64,000 bases of DNA from Nitrospira japonica (GCF_900169565.1 NZ_LT828648.1:2640501-2704500), one strand, 5' to 3'; shown: positions 25,030 through 34,349, counted from the stretch's first letter. Notes: generated by a model not told the origin, from the letters alone. Program-made: numbers and translations.

Positions 25030-25236
25030 CTGGCAGGGTCGTTCAACCAGAATAAGACTTCAGTTACCCTAACACAGGCCGCCGCTGTCTTCCAGGCAGG
25101 GGGTAGGGGTTTCGCGATACGCGCAGTCGGTGATCCGGGTCGCTGCAGGACGCGTTGACAGATCCCCATCAACTGGGTAGCCTGAGGCCTCCTCCGTGTC
25201 GTGATCGATAGCTCCTGCTCTATCAAGGAGGTGCTT

Positions 25237-25623
25237 ATGCCCCCGTTCCCGCAAGCGTATGCGCAGCAGACTTACGCCCTCATGCGCATCGTCACCGGAT
25301 TTCTGTTCTTGTGGCATGGGACGCAGAAACTATTCGGCGTCCCGATGCCTCCTCCACAAGTCCCGTCCTTTGTCATCGCCGTCGCCGGTCCTATCGAGCT
25401 GATCGGGGGGACGTTGGTCATGATCGGACTGTTCACCCGCTGGGCCGCCTTTCTCTGCAGCGGGCTCATGGCCTTCGCCTATTGGATGGTTCACGGCTTC
25501 CAGGCGCCGCTGCCGATTCAAAATATGGGCGAGTTGGCCGCCCTCTACTGCTTCGTGTTTCTCTACATCTCAGCACACGGCTCGGGGATCTGGAGCGTCG
25601 ACGCCGCTCGGTCGGCCGCCTGA
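25237..25623 (+). CDS. DoxX family membrane protein
   Basis: A 128-residue protein with four hydrophobic segments. It begins YALMRIVTGFLFLWHGTQKL, the typical DoxX first helix with its HG motif, and contains GPIELIGGTLVMIGLFTR and a C-terminal ELAALYCFVFLYIS helix. DoxX-type proteins are small quinone-related or redox-linked membrane proteins. The ATG at 25237 has AAGGAGG at good spacing. Confidence 0.87.
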   Translation: MPPFPQAYAQQTYALMRIVTGFLFLWHGTQKLFGVPMPPPQVPSFVIAVAGPIELIGGTLVMIGLFTRWAAFLCSGLMAFAYWMVHGFQAPLPIQNMGELAALYCFVFLYISAHGSGIWSVDAARSAA

Positions 25624-25733
25624 TTCCGGCGGACTGTTCCTGATCAGGCGCACGCCACCGGAGCGAGGCGGCCAGTTGCCGCTCAAGCTGTGACGATGCG
25701 CCGGATGTACGCTGCAAAGGAGCATCGTAACGG

Positions 25734-27377
25734 ATGACTGCTGCGGAATTACTGGTCCGTTGCCTGGAGAATGAAGGGGTTCGACTCGTCTTCTCGCTTC
25801 CGGGCGAGGAAACGTTGGGATTGAGCGATGCGTTGCTCGATTCGGGCATCCGCGTCGTCCATACCAGGCACGAGCAAGGCGCCGCCTTCATGGCGGACGT
25901 GTACGGCCGCTTGTCTGGAAAGGCAGGCGTCTGTCTCTCGACGCTGGGGCCCGGCGCGACGAATCTCATGACCGGAATCGTGGATGCTTTCCTGGACAGG
26001 GCGCCGCTCGTCGCCATTACTGGTCAGGTTTCGCTCAATCGCCGGCACAAAGAGTCCCACCAGTATATCGACGTCATTTCCATGCTGAAGCCGGTCACCA
26101 AGTGGAATACGTCGATCCCGAAGAGCGAAGTCATTCCGGAGGCGATCCGCAAAGCGTTCAAGGTCGCGCAGATGGAAAAGCCGGGAGCAACGCACCTCGA
26201 ACTGCCGGAGGACGTGGCGGACCAATCGATCGGAGAGGCGGAGCAAATCGCGGAGCCCCTGTTCGTACAGGCGCCTGCCGCTCCGGAACCGTCGCCTTCG
26301 CAGATCGCCCGCGCCGTCGAGTCGATTCGGCGGGCGCGGCGTCCGGTGATCCTCGCGGGCAACGGAGTCATTCGCGGTCGCGCGCATGAGGAAGTCCGAC
26401 GGTTCGCCCGTCAGTTGGAAATTCCGGTCCTGCACACCTTCATGGCCAAGGGCGTCATGCCGGACAGCGATCCGCTGTCGCTCTATACGCTCGGACTCCA
26501 AGCCAGAGATTATTCGGCTTCAGTGATGGAGCGGGCTGACCTGGTCATCGCCCTCGGCTACGATTTTGTCGAGTATGCGCCTTGTTTTTGGAATCCGGAT
26601 CGGGACAAACACATCGTGCACGTCGATCCGTCGCCGGCGGAGGTGGACGAGCATTACATCGTGGACGTGGGATTGCTTGGCGACATCCGTTTGGCCTTGG
26701 GACAGATTGCGCCGCACCTCGTGCCATTCGGCTCGGATTGGGCTCGCGAGGCCCGCTCGACGATCGTCGAGGGATTTGCCTCTGAGTTGCAAGGCACATC
26801 CGCCGGGCCGATACGGCCGCAGTGGGTTATGAAGGAGTTGCGCGCTGCACTGGCGCCGGACGATCTCGTCATCTGCGATGTCGGCGCACACAAGCTCTGG
26901 ATGGCGAGGATGTTTCCCTGTGAGGTTCCCAATTCCTGCATTATTTCGAACGGCTTTGCCGCCATGGGGATCGCCGTACCCGGCGCCATTTCGGCGAAGT
27001 TGTTGCATCCCGATCGGCGGGTCGTCGCCGTGACGGGAGACGGCGGGTTTCTGATGAATTCTCAGGAACTGGAAACCGCCGTACGACTTCGTCTGCCGCT
27101 GGTCATTCTGATCTGGCGTGATAACGGATATGGGGTGATCCGCTGGAAGCAGATGGTGCGCTTCGGCCGTAGCGCATCGGTGGATTTCGGAAATCCCGAT
27201 CTCGTTCGCTACGCGGAGAGTTTTGGAGCGAAAGGTTACAGAGTCTCTGACGTAGCCGAGTTGAATTCCGTGGTGACTGAGGCACTCCAAAGCGCAATGC
27301 CGGTCGTCATCGACTGCGCCGTGGATTATGAAGAGAATCTCCGATTGACCGAGCGCCTGACGATGTTTCGATCCTAA
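25734..27377 (+). CDS. acetolactate synthase-like ThDP-dependent enzyme
   Basis: A 547-residue enzyme of the ThDP-dependent acetolactate synthase/IlvB group. The catalytic Glu lies in RHEQGAAFMADVYGR, and the diphosphate-binding motif is GDGGFLMNSQELETAVRL...DNGYG. The three domains (Pyr, R, PP) are in order. No regulatory small subunit is adjacent, so this is either an unregulated catabolic AlsS-like enzyme or another ThDP enzyme such as a benzoylformate-decarboxylase relative. The substrate cannot be told from sequence. Confidence 0.85.
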   Translation: MTAAELLVRCLENEGVRLVFSLPGEETLGLSDALLDSGIRVVHTRHEQGAAFMADVYGRLSGKAGVCLSTLGPGATNLMTGIVDAFLDRAPLVAITGQVSLNRRHKESHQYIDVISMLKPVTKWNTSIPKSEVIPEAIRKAFKVAQMEKPGATHLELPEDVADQSIGEAEQIAEPLFVQAPAAPEPSPSQIARAVESIRRARRPVILAGNGVIRGRAHEEVRRFARQLEIPVLHTFMAKGVMPDSDPLSLYTLGLQARDYSASVMERADLVIALGYDFVEYAPCFWNPDRDKHIVHVDPSPAEVDEHYIVDVGLLGDIRLALGQIAPHLVPFGSDWAREARSTIVEGFASELQGTSAGPIRPQWVMKELRAALAPDDLVICDVGAHKLWMARMFPCEVPNSCIISNGFAAMGIAVPGAISAKLLHPDRRVVAVTGDGGFLMNSQELETAVRLRLPLVILIWRDNGYGVIRWKQMVRFGRSASVDFGNPDLVRYAESFGAKGYRVSDVAELNSVVTEALQSAMPVVIDCAVDYEENLRLTERLTMFRS

Positions 27378-27637
27378 CCTGCCCGGGTTCGCATAGCGAT
27401 TCCATCGTCATACAGTATTGCCGGAGAGGACGATCTTGAGGGATGTGCTGGCTTGCAGCGCCAGGAAACGGCGAGGGCGATCAATATGCCTGTCTCCGCT
27501 GCGCACTGTCCACTGGTGGATTCCCTAGTTCTGTAAAAGGATGTTCTCAGCCCTTTTGCGTATTGCCTGACATGAGGGGCAATGCTATTGCTACGTCAAT
27601 ACGTTGTTGTGTCTTCACAATTCCGAACGGAGGTGTC

Positions 27638-29011
27638 ATGACCCCACCGCACTGCAGAGGTTCGATACGTTTACTCGGTATGTCTCTCAACTATGCTCGA
27701 TTCATTTCTCCCTATATCCATATCGTATTCATACTCGCCGTTCTGGCCGGCTGCAGTGGCGGGGGCGACAATCAATCGGGCGGTACCGGTAATAGCGGAA
27801 CGCAGGGACAATCGACGCCGGCTCCTGCCTCGGCGCTTCCCGTCTTGAGTGTCGCGACCGACAATGGCGCGGAGATCTCCTCGAAAGAGGACTATGCGTC
27901 GGCCAAATATACGATGAAAAGCGATGCGGGTCAGATCATCAACGACAGCACGCTGGACATCAGAGGTAGAGGAAATTCAACGTGGGAAATGCCCAAGAAG
28001 CCGTATCGTGTTCGGCTGACCGACAGCGCGCCCTTGATGGGGATGCCCGCCAACCGGCATTGGGTGCTTCTCGCCAATTATTCGGACAAGACGCTCATCC
28101 GCAATGATGTCGCGTTCGAGATGAGCCGACGGCTGGGCCTGGCATATACACCCAGGAGTACCTTCGTCGAGTTGTGGGTCAATGGGACCGATCGCGGCAT
28201 TTATCAACTGACCGAACACATCCGCATCGCGGACGAACGGGTGAACATTCCTCAACTGGATGAGGGCGACACCGCTCCGGATAAGATCACCGGCGGCTAT
28301 TTGATCGAGATTGATGCGCGTCGCGGTGAAGATTTTTGCTATGAATCACCGAAGACCGGAGTCGTCTTCTGCTTGAGCGACCCGGAGGATTTATTGGAGC
28401 CCGGCTGGGAGAACCAGCGCGCGTACATTGAGGCCTACATCAATCAAACCGAGGACGCACTCTTTTCAGACCACTTCACCGATCCTGCCACGGGGTATGC
28501 CGCCTACATCGACGTAGACTCCGCGGTGAATTATTATTTGGTCAACGAATGGGTGAAAAATGTCGACTCTCCGCAGTTTTCCAGCGTCTACCTCTACAAG
28601 AAGCGAGACGGAAAGCTGACGTTCGGACCTGTCTGGGATTTCGACCTTGCCATTGGGAATGTCGACTACACCAATAATTTCGGGGACCCGGGCGATCCTG
28701 CCGGTTGGTATGTCCGTAAAGCACCATGGTTCGCACGGCTGTTTCAAGATCCCGCGTTCGAGGCCAAGGTCAAGGCTCGCTGGGCGCAGTTGGAGGCCTC
28801 AGGTGCGGTGGAGGGCATCTTTACCTATATCGACAATCGGGCAAGCCGGCTCAGTGGAGTCCAGACCAACAATTTTCAGATTTGGGACATTCTCAATACG
28901 AAGGTCTGGCCGAATCGGGTCGTGACCGGGTCCTACGAGGGTGAGGTCAATGCCATGAAAACCTGGTTAAGGACGCGAACGAACTGGATCGATAGTCAAT
29001 TGAGCCAGTGA
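27638..29011 (+). CDS. CotH kinase family lipoprotein
   Basis: A 457-residue protein from the ATG at 27638, which follows GGAGG. A signal with lipobox LAGC (near residue 38) and a Gly/Ser/Gln-rich linker are followed by a CotH-type domain. Diagnostic motifs are LDIRGRGNSTWEMPKKPYRV, NYSDKTLIRNDV, and FGPVWDFDLAIGN with the metal-binding DFD. CotH proteins are atypical kinases first known as spore-coat proteins; in non-sporulating bacteria their targets are unknown. The frame is open to 27443 but that part is not conserved in style. Confidence 0.85.
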   Translation: MTPPHCRGSIRLLGMSLNYARFISPYIHIVFILAVLAGCSGGGDNQSGGTGNSGTQGQSTPAPASALPVLSVATDNGAEISSKEDYASAKYTMKSDAGQIINDSTLDIRGRGNSTWEMPKKPYRVRLTDSAPLMGMPANRHWVLLANYSDKTLIRNDVAFEMSRRLGLAYTPRSTFVELWVNGTDRGIYQLTEHIRIADERVNIPQLDEGDTAPDKITGGYLIEIDARRGEDFCYESPKTGVVFCLSDPEDLLEPGWENQRAYIEAYINQTEDALFSDHFTDPATGYAAYIDVDSAVNYYLVNEWVKNVDSPQFSSVYLYKKRDGKLTFGPVWDFDLAIGNVDYTNNFGDPGDPAGWYVRKAPWFARLFQDPAFEAKVKARWAQLEASGAVEGIFTYIDNRASRLSGVQTNNFQIWDILNTKVWPNRVVTGSYEGEVNAMKTWLRTRTNWIDSQLSQ

Positions 29012-29046
29012 GCCGGCTCGCGGTGGTGTGAGTCGGCAAGGATGTC

Positions 29047-29081
29047 GGGGGCGATCGGGAGCGATCCGACCGGTCGCCCCC
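29047..29081. terminator. strong hairpin between the CotH and HAF genes
   Basis: A 12-bp stem pairs 29047-29058 with 29070-29081 (one G-U/mismatch, 11-base loop), followed by TCATTCTTTTC on the plus strand. It lies between two convergent genes and would end the CotH transcript. Confidence 0.75.
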
Positions 29082-29151
29082 TCATTCTTTTCTGGCCTGT
29101 CGACTTATAGTCCTCCAAGTCTCGGCCGTTGTCGACCGTTCCCTTCATCCG

Positions 29152-30924
29152 TCAGCGCGTGACGTTCAACGTGAGCGGCGCGCTGCTGTTTCCCGAGGCG
29201 GACGAGGCCGTCACCGTGACGTTCGAGGAGCCGGCCGGGGTGCCGGTGGCCGGGGCGCCGCCGGTTGAGTTGTCGGGAGGGGGCGAGGAGGAATCGCTGC
29301 CGCCGCAACCGGCCGTCGCGATCACGACGAGCAGCAGCAATCCCGTCCACAGACGGTGACGATCGACAGTCGGCCGGTACAGGAGCAGCCCCACCAGCAT
29401 CAGCGCGAATGGAGGCAGGAGGACTGCCGACATCGTCGATGGAATGCCTGGCGAGACCATCGCCACGGGCCCGCCGTTCGTGGTGATCGTCAAGGTCGTG
29501 TTGATCGGACCGCCTGCCGGAGTCACGGTGGACGGATTGAAACTGCAACTCGCGCCGATCGGCAACCCGCCGCACCCGAATGTGACCGGTTGCGTGAATC
29601 CTGTGTCGGGGGTGACGGTAATGGTCGTCGAGCCGCTCTGACCGGCGGCCACGGAAAGTTGATTGGGAGCCGCGCCGAGTTTGAAGGGGGCTGCGCCGTT
29701 CGTCTTGCATGGCCCGCCGATGTCGTCGTCGCAGACTTGCGCGATGAAAGCGACGGTCTCGTTTGGCCCCGTTTGGGCCGTGGTTGCGGCGCCTTGAATC
29801 CATTGCCCGTCCGGCGAGATACCGGTGACGGAAACGAGACTGATACCGGTCATATCTACGCCGCTGTCGCTGAGAATCTGCTGCAACTCCTTCGTGCCGC
29901 TTGCCTGAGTCCAGCGAAAGGCTGTGCCGTGGGTCCAGCCCGAGACCGGACCACCATTTTGCATCAGCGTCGCGTTCGACATGCCGACCACAATCTTTCC
30001 GTTATCGCTCACCGCCGTGGCGGCTCCTTGGGTATGTCCAGGGAGCGAAGCAATGGGCTGCATGACCGGCTGCGCAGGAGGAGTCGGAAGCACCCATCGA
30101 AAGGCGCTCGAGCCGCTGTTCGTGCTCGCCTGGCCAACCACCACTGTGCCATCACCGGTCACGGCGGAAGCGATCGAGAGCCCGGCCGGTTGCAAATCGC
30201 CTAAACTCTGAAATCCACCGGCTTGAGTCCAGCGGAAGGCTTTGCGGCTTTTTCCGCTGACGAGGTTGCTGGGATCGGAGAACTCCGCATCGCCCACGAT
30301 CACGGTGCCGTTACTGCTCACGCCAAAGGCACGAGAGTTGGGCCCACCGTTCGGAGGCGTGCCGAGATCAATCATGCCGGAGAGTGTCCATCGGAACGCA
30401 TGCTGCGTTACGCCGTTTGCGGTTACGTCCGACAAACCGACGATCACGGAGCAGTCCTGATTCGTATCCGTTGCAAACGAAGTCCGGCTGGCGTTATTAG
30501 GTGAGTCGAGCGTGCCGAGATCGAGCGGCCCCGTGGTTTGCGTCCAGCGAAGTGCATGGAACGGCGTGAAGAAGCCGGCATCCTGATAACCCACGGCGCA
30601 AGAACCGTCACGGCTTAGGTTTGTGCCACTCCCGCTCGCGGTTGGTACGTTGGGCGGTTGCAGTGAAATACGATTGGTGGGAGTCGGCTTACTGCCACGT
30701 AAATGAAAACGCTCCAGAGCTGCGTCAAGCAACTGGGTTTGTTGATAGGACACTTCTGACCGTTCAGTAGTGTTCAGTTCATCGTTTAGGATGATCAATC
30801 TGCCGAAGAAGCTGGTAGTTGGGTCGCTGAGATAGGGATCAAAGCGCGCTGCCGCTTCCCCAATCCAACAGAACGGCAGAACAGTTATTGCGATCAGGGA
30901 AGTCAAAAGTCGTGGGCAGTCCAT
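29152..30924 (-). CDS. exported HAF-repeat protein with C-terminal membrane segments
   Basis: A 590-residue protein from the ATG at 30924 (signal LLTSLIAITVLPF). The body contains about seven HAF-type repeats, each with a pattern like HAFRWTLSGMIDLGTP or KAFRWTQAGGFQSLG separated by VIVGDA-like turns, forming a predicted beta-propeller. A following Ig-like segment (LSVAAGQSGSTTITVTPDTG) precedes two hydrophobic segments. Between them and the end is VVIATAGCGGSDSSS, which resembles a lipobox in an internal position, then a second Ig-like strand stretch. The function is unknown; such C-termini are common in cell-surface proteins of Acidobacteria and relatives. Confidence 0.8.
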   Translation of the reverse strand: MDCPRLLTSLIAITVLPFCWIGEAAARFDPYLSDPTTSFFGRLIILNDELNTTERSEVSYQQTQLLDAALERFHLRGSKPTPTNRISLQPPNVPTASGSGTNLSRDGSCAVGYQDAGFFTPFHALRWTQTTGPLDLGTLDSPNNASRTSFATDTNQDCSVIVGLSDVTANGVTQHAFRWTLSGMIDLGTPPNGGPNSRAFGVSSNGTVIVGDAEFSDPSNLVSGKSRKAFRWTQAGGFQSLGDLQPAGLSIASAVTGDGTVVVGQASTNSGSSAFRWVLPTPPAQPVMQPIASLPGHTQGAATAVSDNGKIVVGMSNATLMQNGGPVSGWTHGTAFRWTQASGTKELQQILSDSGVDMTGISLVSVTGISPDGQWIQGAATTAQTGPNETVAFIAQVCDDDIGGPCKTNGAAPFKLGAAPNQLSVAAGQSGSTTITVTPDTGFTQPVTFGCGGLPIGASCSFNPSTVTPAGGPINTTLTITTNGGPVAMVSPGIPSTMSAVLLPPFALMLVGLLLYRPTVDRHRLWTGLLLLVVIATAGCGGSDSSSPPPDNSTGGAPATGTPAGSSNVTVTASSASGNSSAPLTLNVTR

Positions 30925-31077
30925 GATTCTCGCCTCGTAGGGCGTTTCTTTGCTGTTCGTCATCCAGGCGTCCATTGGGATCTGAAATACCGCAAGAACC
31001 ATTCAACTTGGATTGAGGGGACCCCGGTGAGACTTCCTCGCGTCGATCGATCGAGGAAATGCAGGAGGTGAAGATTC

Positions 31078-31185
31078 ATGCGCAATATCTTGTCTAATTG
31101 TCAGGGTGGACACCGATACCATGGAAATAATCGGGGAGACAACGTACCCCCTCCAAAGAGGGGGACAAACTGCACAGCCGGATGA
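31078..31185 (+). CDS. possible 35-residue peptide or leader ORF
   Basis: The ATG at 31078 is preceded by AGGAGGTGA, a near-perfect match to the anti-Shine-Dalgarno sequence, seven bases upstream. The 35-codon frame encodes a polar Gly/Asn/Arg-rich peptide (MRNILSNCQGGHRYHGNNRG start) with no hydrophobic segment. It ends 197 bases before the Sel1 gene. It might be a leader peptide or simply a chance frame beside a strong ribosome-binding-like sequence. Confidence 0.35.
   Translation: MRNILSNCQGGHRYHGNNRGDNVPPPKRGTNCTAG
31147..31164. promoter_or_regulatory. 7-bp perfect GC hairpin inside the short ORF
   Basis: CCCCCTC and GAGGGGG flank a CAAA loop, giving a very stable stem. No T-run follows. 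It could pause transcription or translation in the Sel1 leader. Confidence 0.45.
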
Positions 31186-31382
31186 TCGTCCCTGTCTATG
31201 TTGTGTCTGTTGATCCCTGTCATGTCCTTCGCTAGAATCACGCCCCCATCTGCCCGCGATGCTTCTCCTGTGCTGGAGGTTCCATGCCCGTCTCCTTCGC
31301 GTACCACACTGCATGGTTTGCCGTCCTTCCCGTAAGACAAGGCCTGAGACAACCGGGGCAATTTCGAGGAGGGTGCGTGAAA

Positions 31383-32591
31383 ATGATATGGATGCGCTCG
31401 ACCCTATTGTTCCTATTCGTCATGTCGGGAGTGGTGTTCGGGGACCGGCCAGTCCATGCAGCCGGTTGCGACGGCGTCGTTGGTAAATGGGCCTGGTTCG
31501 TCGGCGGCGAGGTGACCATCAATGCGGACGGAACATTTACGCAACAATCCGGGAACTCGGGAACGTGGGAATGCACGGATGCGTCCAAGGGCGCGGTCGC
31601 GCTCAAATGGAAGCAAGGCGGATACCTCAACCGGCTCGCTCTCGCCGAAGGGGGAGCGAAGCTCGTGAGTACGGATCCTTCCCAATCATTCGTGAAGGCA
31701 ACGAGGATGAATCAAGAACAGGCGCTCGCCGACATACTGACGCGTCAGGACACGGGCAGCCCATCGTCTTCGCGCCGGCCCACTGGACAACCTGGCGGGA
31801 CCGTGCCGATTAAACCTTCCACGCCCGTTACACAACCAAAGGCCCCAATTTCATATGATTCTCCCCAAGGTCTTGTCAGTTCCGATCCGAAGGTCGAAGC
31901 GCGATTCAAGCAGGGCTACGATCTGTACATGAAAAAGAGCTATGCGGCGGCCTTTCCGATTCTGATGGAGACCGCACAAGCCGGCCATCCTCGCGCCCAA
32001 GCGGTATTGGGCATCATCTATAGTCAAGGTCGTGGTCAACCGGTGGATAACAAGCAGGCCGCGGTGTGGTACGGCAAGGCGGCGGCGCAGGGCCATCGCG
32101 CCGCTCAGTTTTCGCTTGGAAATTTGTATTTCGAAGGCGACGGCGTGCCAAAAGATCAAGTGAAAGCCGTCCAGTTGTATCGCCAAAGCGCCGACCAAGG
32201 TTTTCCCCATGCGGAGTTCCATCTTGGGCTGGCGTATGAATTCGGATGGGGCGGACTCCCCAGAGACCGGCGGATGGCGATCAAGTGGTTGGATCGAGCA
32301 AGCCGCCACAAGCATGGGCAAGCCGGCTGGATCCTGACCTGGCTAGAAGATCCTAAGACGCCGCATTTCAAGGATGTTGAACAATTGGGAAACTATATCG
32401 GCGGCATCATCGATCGACGGGCGGCCGCGGCCTTTGGCAGCGGCGGTGGTGACGGCGGCGGCGGAAATCCCTGCAGCATCTATTCAGGTCCTGCGGCGGG
32501 TGCTTGCAGGGAGGGGAACAAGTCAGCGGTGGACCGGTACTTGGACCATCAAGAAACCCAGGAGGACAAGCGAAAATATGGCGTCCAGTAA
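31383..32591 (+). CDS. exported Sel1-repeat protein with N-terminal beta domain
   Basis: A 402-residue protein from the ATG at 31383, nine bases after GAGGAGGG. It has a signal peptide (LLFLFVMSGVVFGDRPVHAA) and a lipocalin-like beta domain (about 30-110: GVVGKWAWFVGGEVTINADG). Then come Sel1-type TPR repeats (about 175-335): EARFKQGYDLYMKKSYAAAF, AAVWYGKAAAQGHRAAQ, KAVQLYRQSADQGFPHAEF, MAIKWLDRASRHKHG. A Gly-rich segment and a Cys-containing tail end the protein. Sel1 repeats bind proteins. It is convergent with the candidate toxin gene. Confidence 0.8.
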   Translation: MIWMRSTLLFLFVMSGVVFGDRPVHAAGCDGVVGKWAWFVGGEVTINADGTFTQQSGNSGTWECTDASKGAVALKWKQGGYLNRLALAEGGAKLVSTDPSQSFVKATRMNQEQALADILTRQDTGSPSSSRRPTGQPGGTVPIKPSTPVTQPKAPISYDSPQGLVSSDPKVEARFKQGYDLYMKKSYAAAFPILMETAQAGHPRAQAVLGIIYSQGRGQPVDNKQAAVWYGKAAAQGHRAAQFSLGNLYFEGDGVPKDQVKAVQLYRQSADQGFPHAEFHLGLAYEFGWGGLPRDRRMAIKWLDRASRHKHGQAGWILTWLEDPKTPHFKDVEQLGNYIGGIIDRRAAAAFGSGGGDGGGGNPCSIYSGPAAGACREGNKSAVDRYLDHQETQEDKRKYGVQ

Positions 32592-32594
32592 TCG

Positions 32595-32700
32595 TCTCTT
32601 CTATGACCCTGCCATGCCAACCAATGCTGGGACCGGCTCCGTCGTCCTCGACAGGGCCGTTCCGGGTTCGGACGGGTCCTGACACTACGAGTAGAAGAGA
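32595..32700. repeat. 9-bp perfect inverted repeat spanning a convergent junction
   Basis: TCTCTTCTA at 32595-32603 pairs exactly with TAGAAGAGA at 32692-32700 around an 88-base loop that includes further complementary stretches. It lies between the convergent Sel1 and candidate toxin genes and may fold into a long terminator-like RNA, but no T-run follows. Confidence 0.35.
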
Positions 32701-32752
32701 TGGGCAAGAACGCTACGGTACAACTCGCGCTCGCCAATCCAATGAATAATGC

Positions 32753-34243
32753 CTAATAGATGGGGAAGAACAACCAATTCTCCACCTCTGAGACATCCTT
32801 CCGCAGATGAGTCCGGTCGATGACAGCGACCTTTCCGTCTGGATTCTGGAAGTTGATCACGTGCCCGGACACGTTGCCTTGTGGCCGTTTGTATTCCGCG
32901 ATCACTAGTCCCTGGCTGCCAATACCCTCGCGCTCCAGAAGCTTCGCGATGTGTTCAGGTCCTTCCATTGGGATTGGCCTACCGTTCCAAATCATGTCGA
33001 GTTGCTCCGGATTGTAGGTGCCCGGTCTCTTTGGCGCGAAGTTGTCGCCGTAAGGCTTCAATTTGGCGTAAAGCTGATCGGGAGTGTGTCGCAAATCGAG
33101 CAGCGGTTGATTCGGATCGTAGGGCATCCCCTTAGGCCAATTTGGCGAGTCGGGTGTCAGTGGCGGCCTTCCGCTCGGTGCATCCGGGAACTTCGGCGTC
33201 TCGAGTCCGCGTACACCCGTGATCTTCCAGGGCGTTCCGTCACCGATGGGTCCTCCGGTCTTGAACAACTGTGCTTCAGCCAACGCTTCATCCACGCACG
33301 AGTTAATTGCGAAACACGCATGTTCCTGGACTTTCGTTCCGTAGCCCTCGGCAGGTGGGCCGACCTTCTTGTAGAACCCCTCCAGCTTTTTCTCGGAGGC
33401 CGCCATGCGCTTGATGCGGCCCGCGCCTTTCTCAACCTGCGAAATGCGTTGAAGTGCGCGGGCCTTGTTGGTGGCGCTCCCTGGAGTGGGCAGCAGGTCT
33501 GGCAGATTCTTGCCAAGAAAGCGCGCCGGATTCTTCTTGAAATCGCGCACGGCCTCTTCGGCGGCGGAGCGAAGCGCGCGATGGTTGGCGGCGTTGTCAT
33601 TGGTGAGGTAGTCCATGATACCCTTGGCTGTCTGCTCTACCGGCGCGCCGGGCTTCTGCGCCAGAAACTGAATGGTTTCGCCGGCCCAGTCAGCCAATCC
33701 CCCTAGGAATTCACTGCCGGCGTCACTGTGGCCGCCTTGCTCTTTGGCGATCTCATTCATCTCGGCACCCAGCTGAAACAGGAGCTTTCTGCCTTGCGGG
33801 GTCAAAATCTCCTCGGCCCGAACCGTGTCCCCTCCTGGCGAGTCCCTAGTGGCGACCCCTTCCCGATCAGGCGCAGAAGGCGATAGGGTGGATTCCTTGC
33901 CGCCTGACGCACGAATACAGGCGAAGATCTGTCGTTGAACTTGAGTTCGCTGATGGCTGAGATCATTGATCTGTTGAACGATTTGCTTTCGTTGCGGCTC
34001 GACCGATCGTTTGGCTTCGGCGTCGAGTCGGTATAACTCCTGGGTCATTGACTCATGTTGATCGACGAGGCCGGCGCAGTCCGGATAGTCCCTGCGCTTG
34101 ACATCCCACCAGGTCTTGCCGTTCCCGCTGTCGCTGGAAAATACATCGCCCCCCGTGGGCTGGGCGTGGGCATGGTCGAGAGCGAGTACCATCAAGACCA
34201 GTTGAAGACATTTAGCCCAAAACGAATAGTGGCGTCGGTTCAT
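32753..34243 (-). CDS. exported protein with a papain-like (Tox-PL-like) C-terminal domain
   Basis: A 496-residue protein. A signal peptide (LQLVLMVLALDHAHA) is followed by GGDVFSSDSG and a helical segment with Cys56 and Cys109, then a Pro/Ser linker (115-145) and a long helical region. The last 190 residues look like a papain-fold toxin/deamidase domain: a cysteine at the head of a helix (Cys316 in INSCVDEALAEA, or Cys310), GHVINFQNPDGKVAVIDRT with His461 and Asp476, which is the typical His strand and Asp of Tox-PL-type domains. This suggests an exported protease or glutamine deamidase effector. The domain call is from pattern only. The nearest immunity candidate is unknown. Confidence 0.6.
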   Translation of the reverse strand: MNRRHYSFWAKCLQLVLMVLALDHAHAQPTGGDVFSSDSGNGKTWWDVKRRDYPDCAGLVDQHESMTQELYRLDAEAKRSVEPQRKQIVQQINDLSHQRTQVQRQIFACIRASGGKESTLSPSAPDREGVATRDSPGGDTVRAEEILTPQGRKLLFQLGAEMNEIAKEQGGHSDAGSEFLGGLADWAGETIQFLAQKPGAPVEQTAKGIMDYLTNDNAANHRALRSAAEEAVRDFKKNPARFLGKNLPDLLPTPGSATNKARALQRISQVEKGAGRIKRMAASEKKLEGFYKKVGPPAEGYGTKVQEHACFAINSCVDEALAEAQLFKTGGPIGDGTPWKITGVRGLETPKFPDAPSGRPPLTPDSPNWPKGMPYDPNQPLLDLRHTPDQLYAKLKPYGDNFAPKRPGTYNPEQLDMIWNGRPIPMEGPEHIAKLLEREGIGSQGLVIAEYKRPQGNVSGHVINFQNPDGKVAVIDRTHLRKDVSEVENWLFFPIY

Positions 34244-34349
34244 ATCATTCGGCGGGTGTTGGTGGCGTCATATGGATCGTACCGGTTTTGTGGGCGAGTC
34301 GTCCGCAAACCAAACCGATAGTGTTGAGATAGAGCCGCGATAGTCTGCC

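Larger units (their letters stand above)
30925..31382. other. 458-base divergent intergenic region
   Basis: The stretch separates the minus-strand HAF gene from the plus-strand Sel1 gene. It holds a short frame with a perfect ribosome-binding site (31078-31185) and, within that frame, a C-rich hairpin at 31147-31164. Apart from these I see no gene. Confidence 0.6.

Noticed and set aside
24577-25158. 193-codon plus-strand frame
   Set aside because: Antisense to the DUF6279 lipoprotein gene, which has a proper signal and family start.
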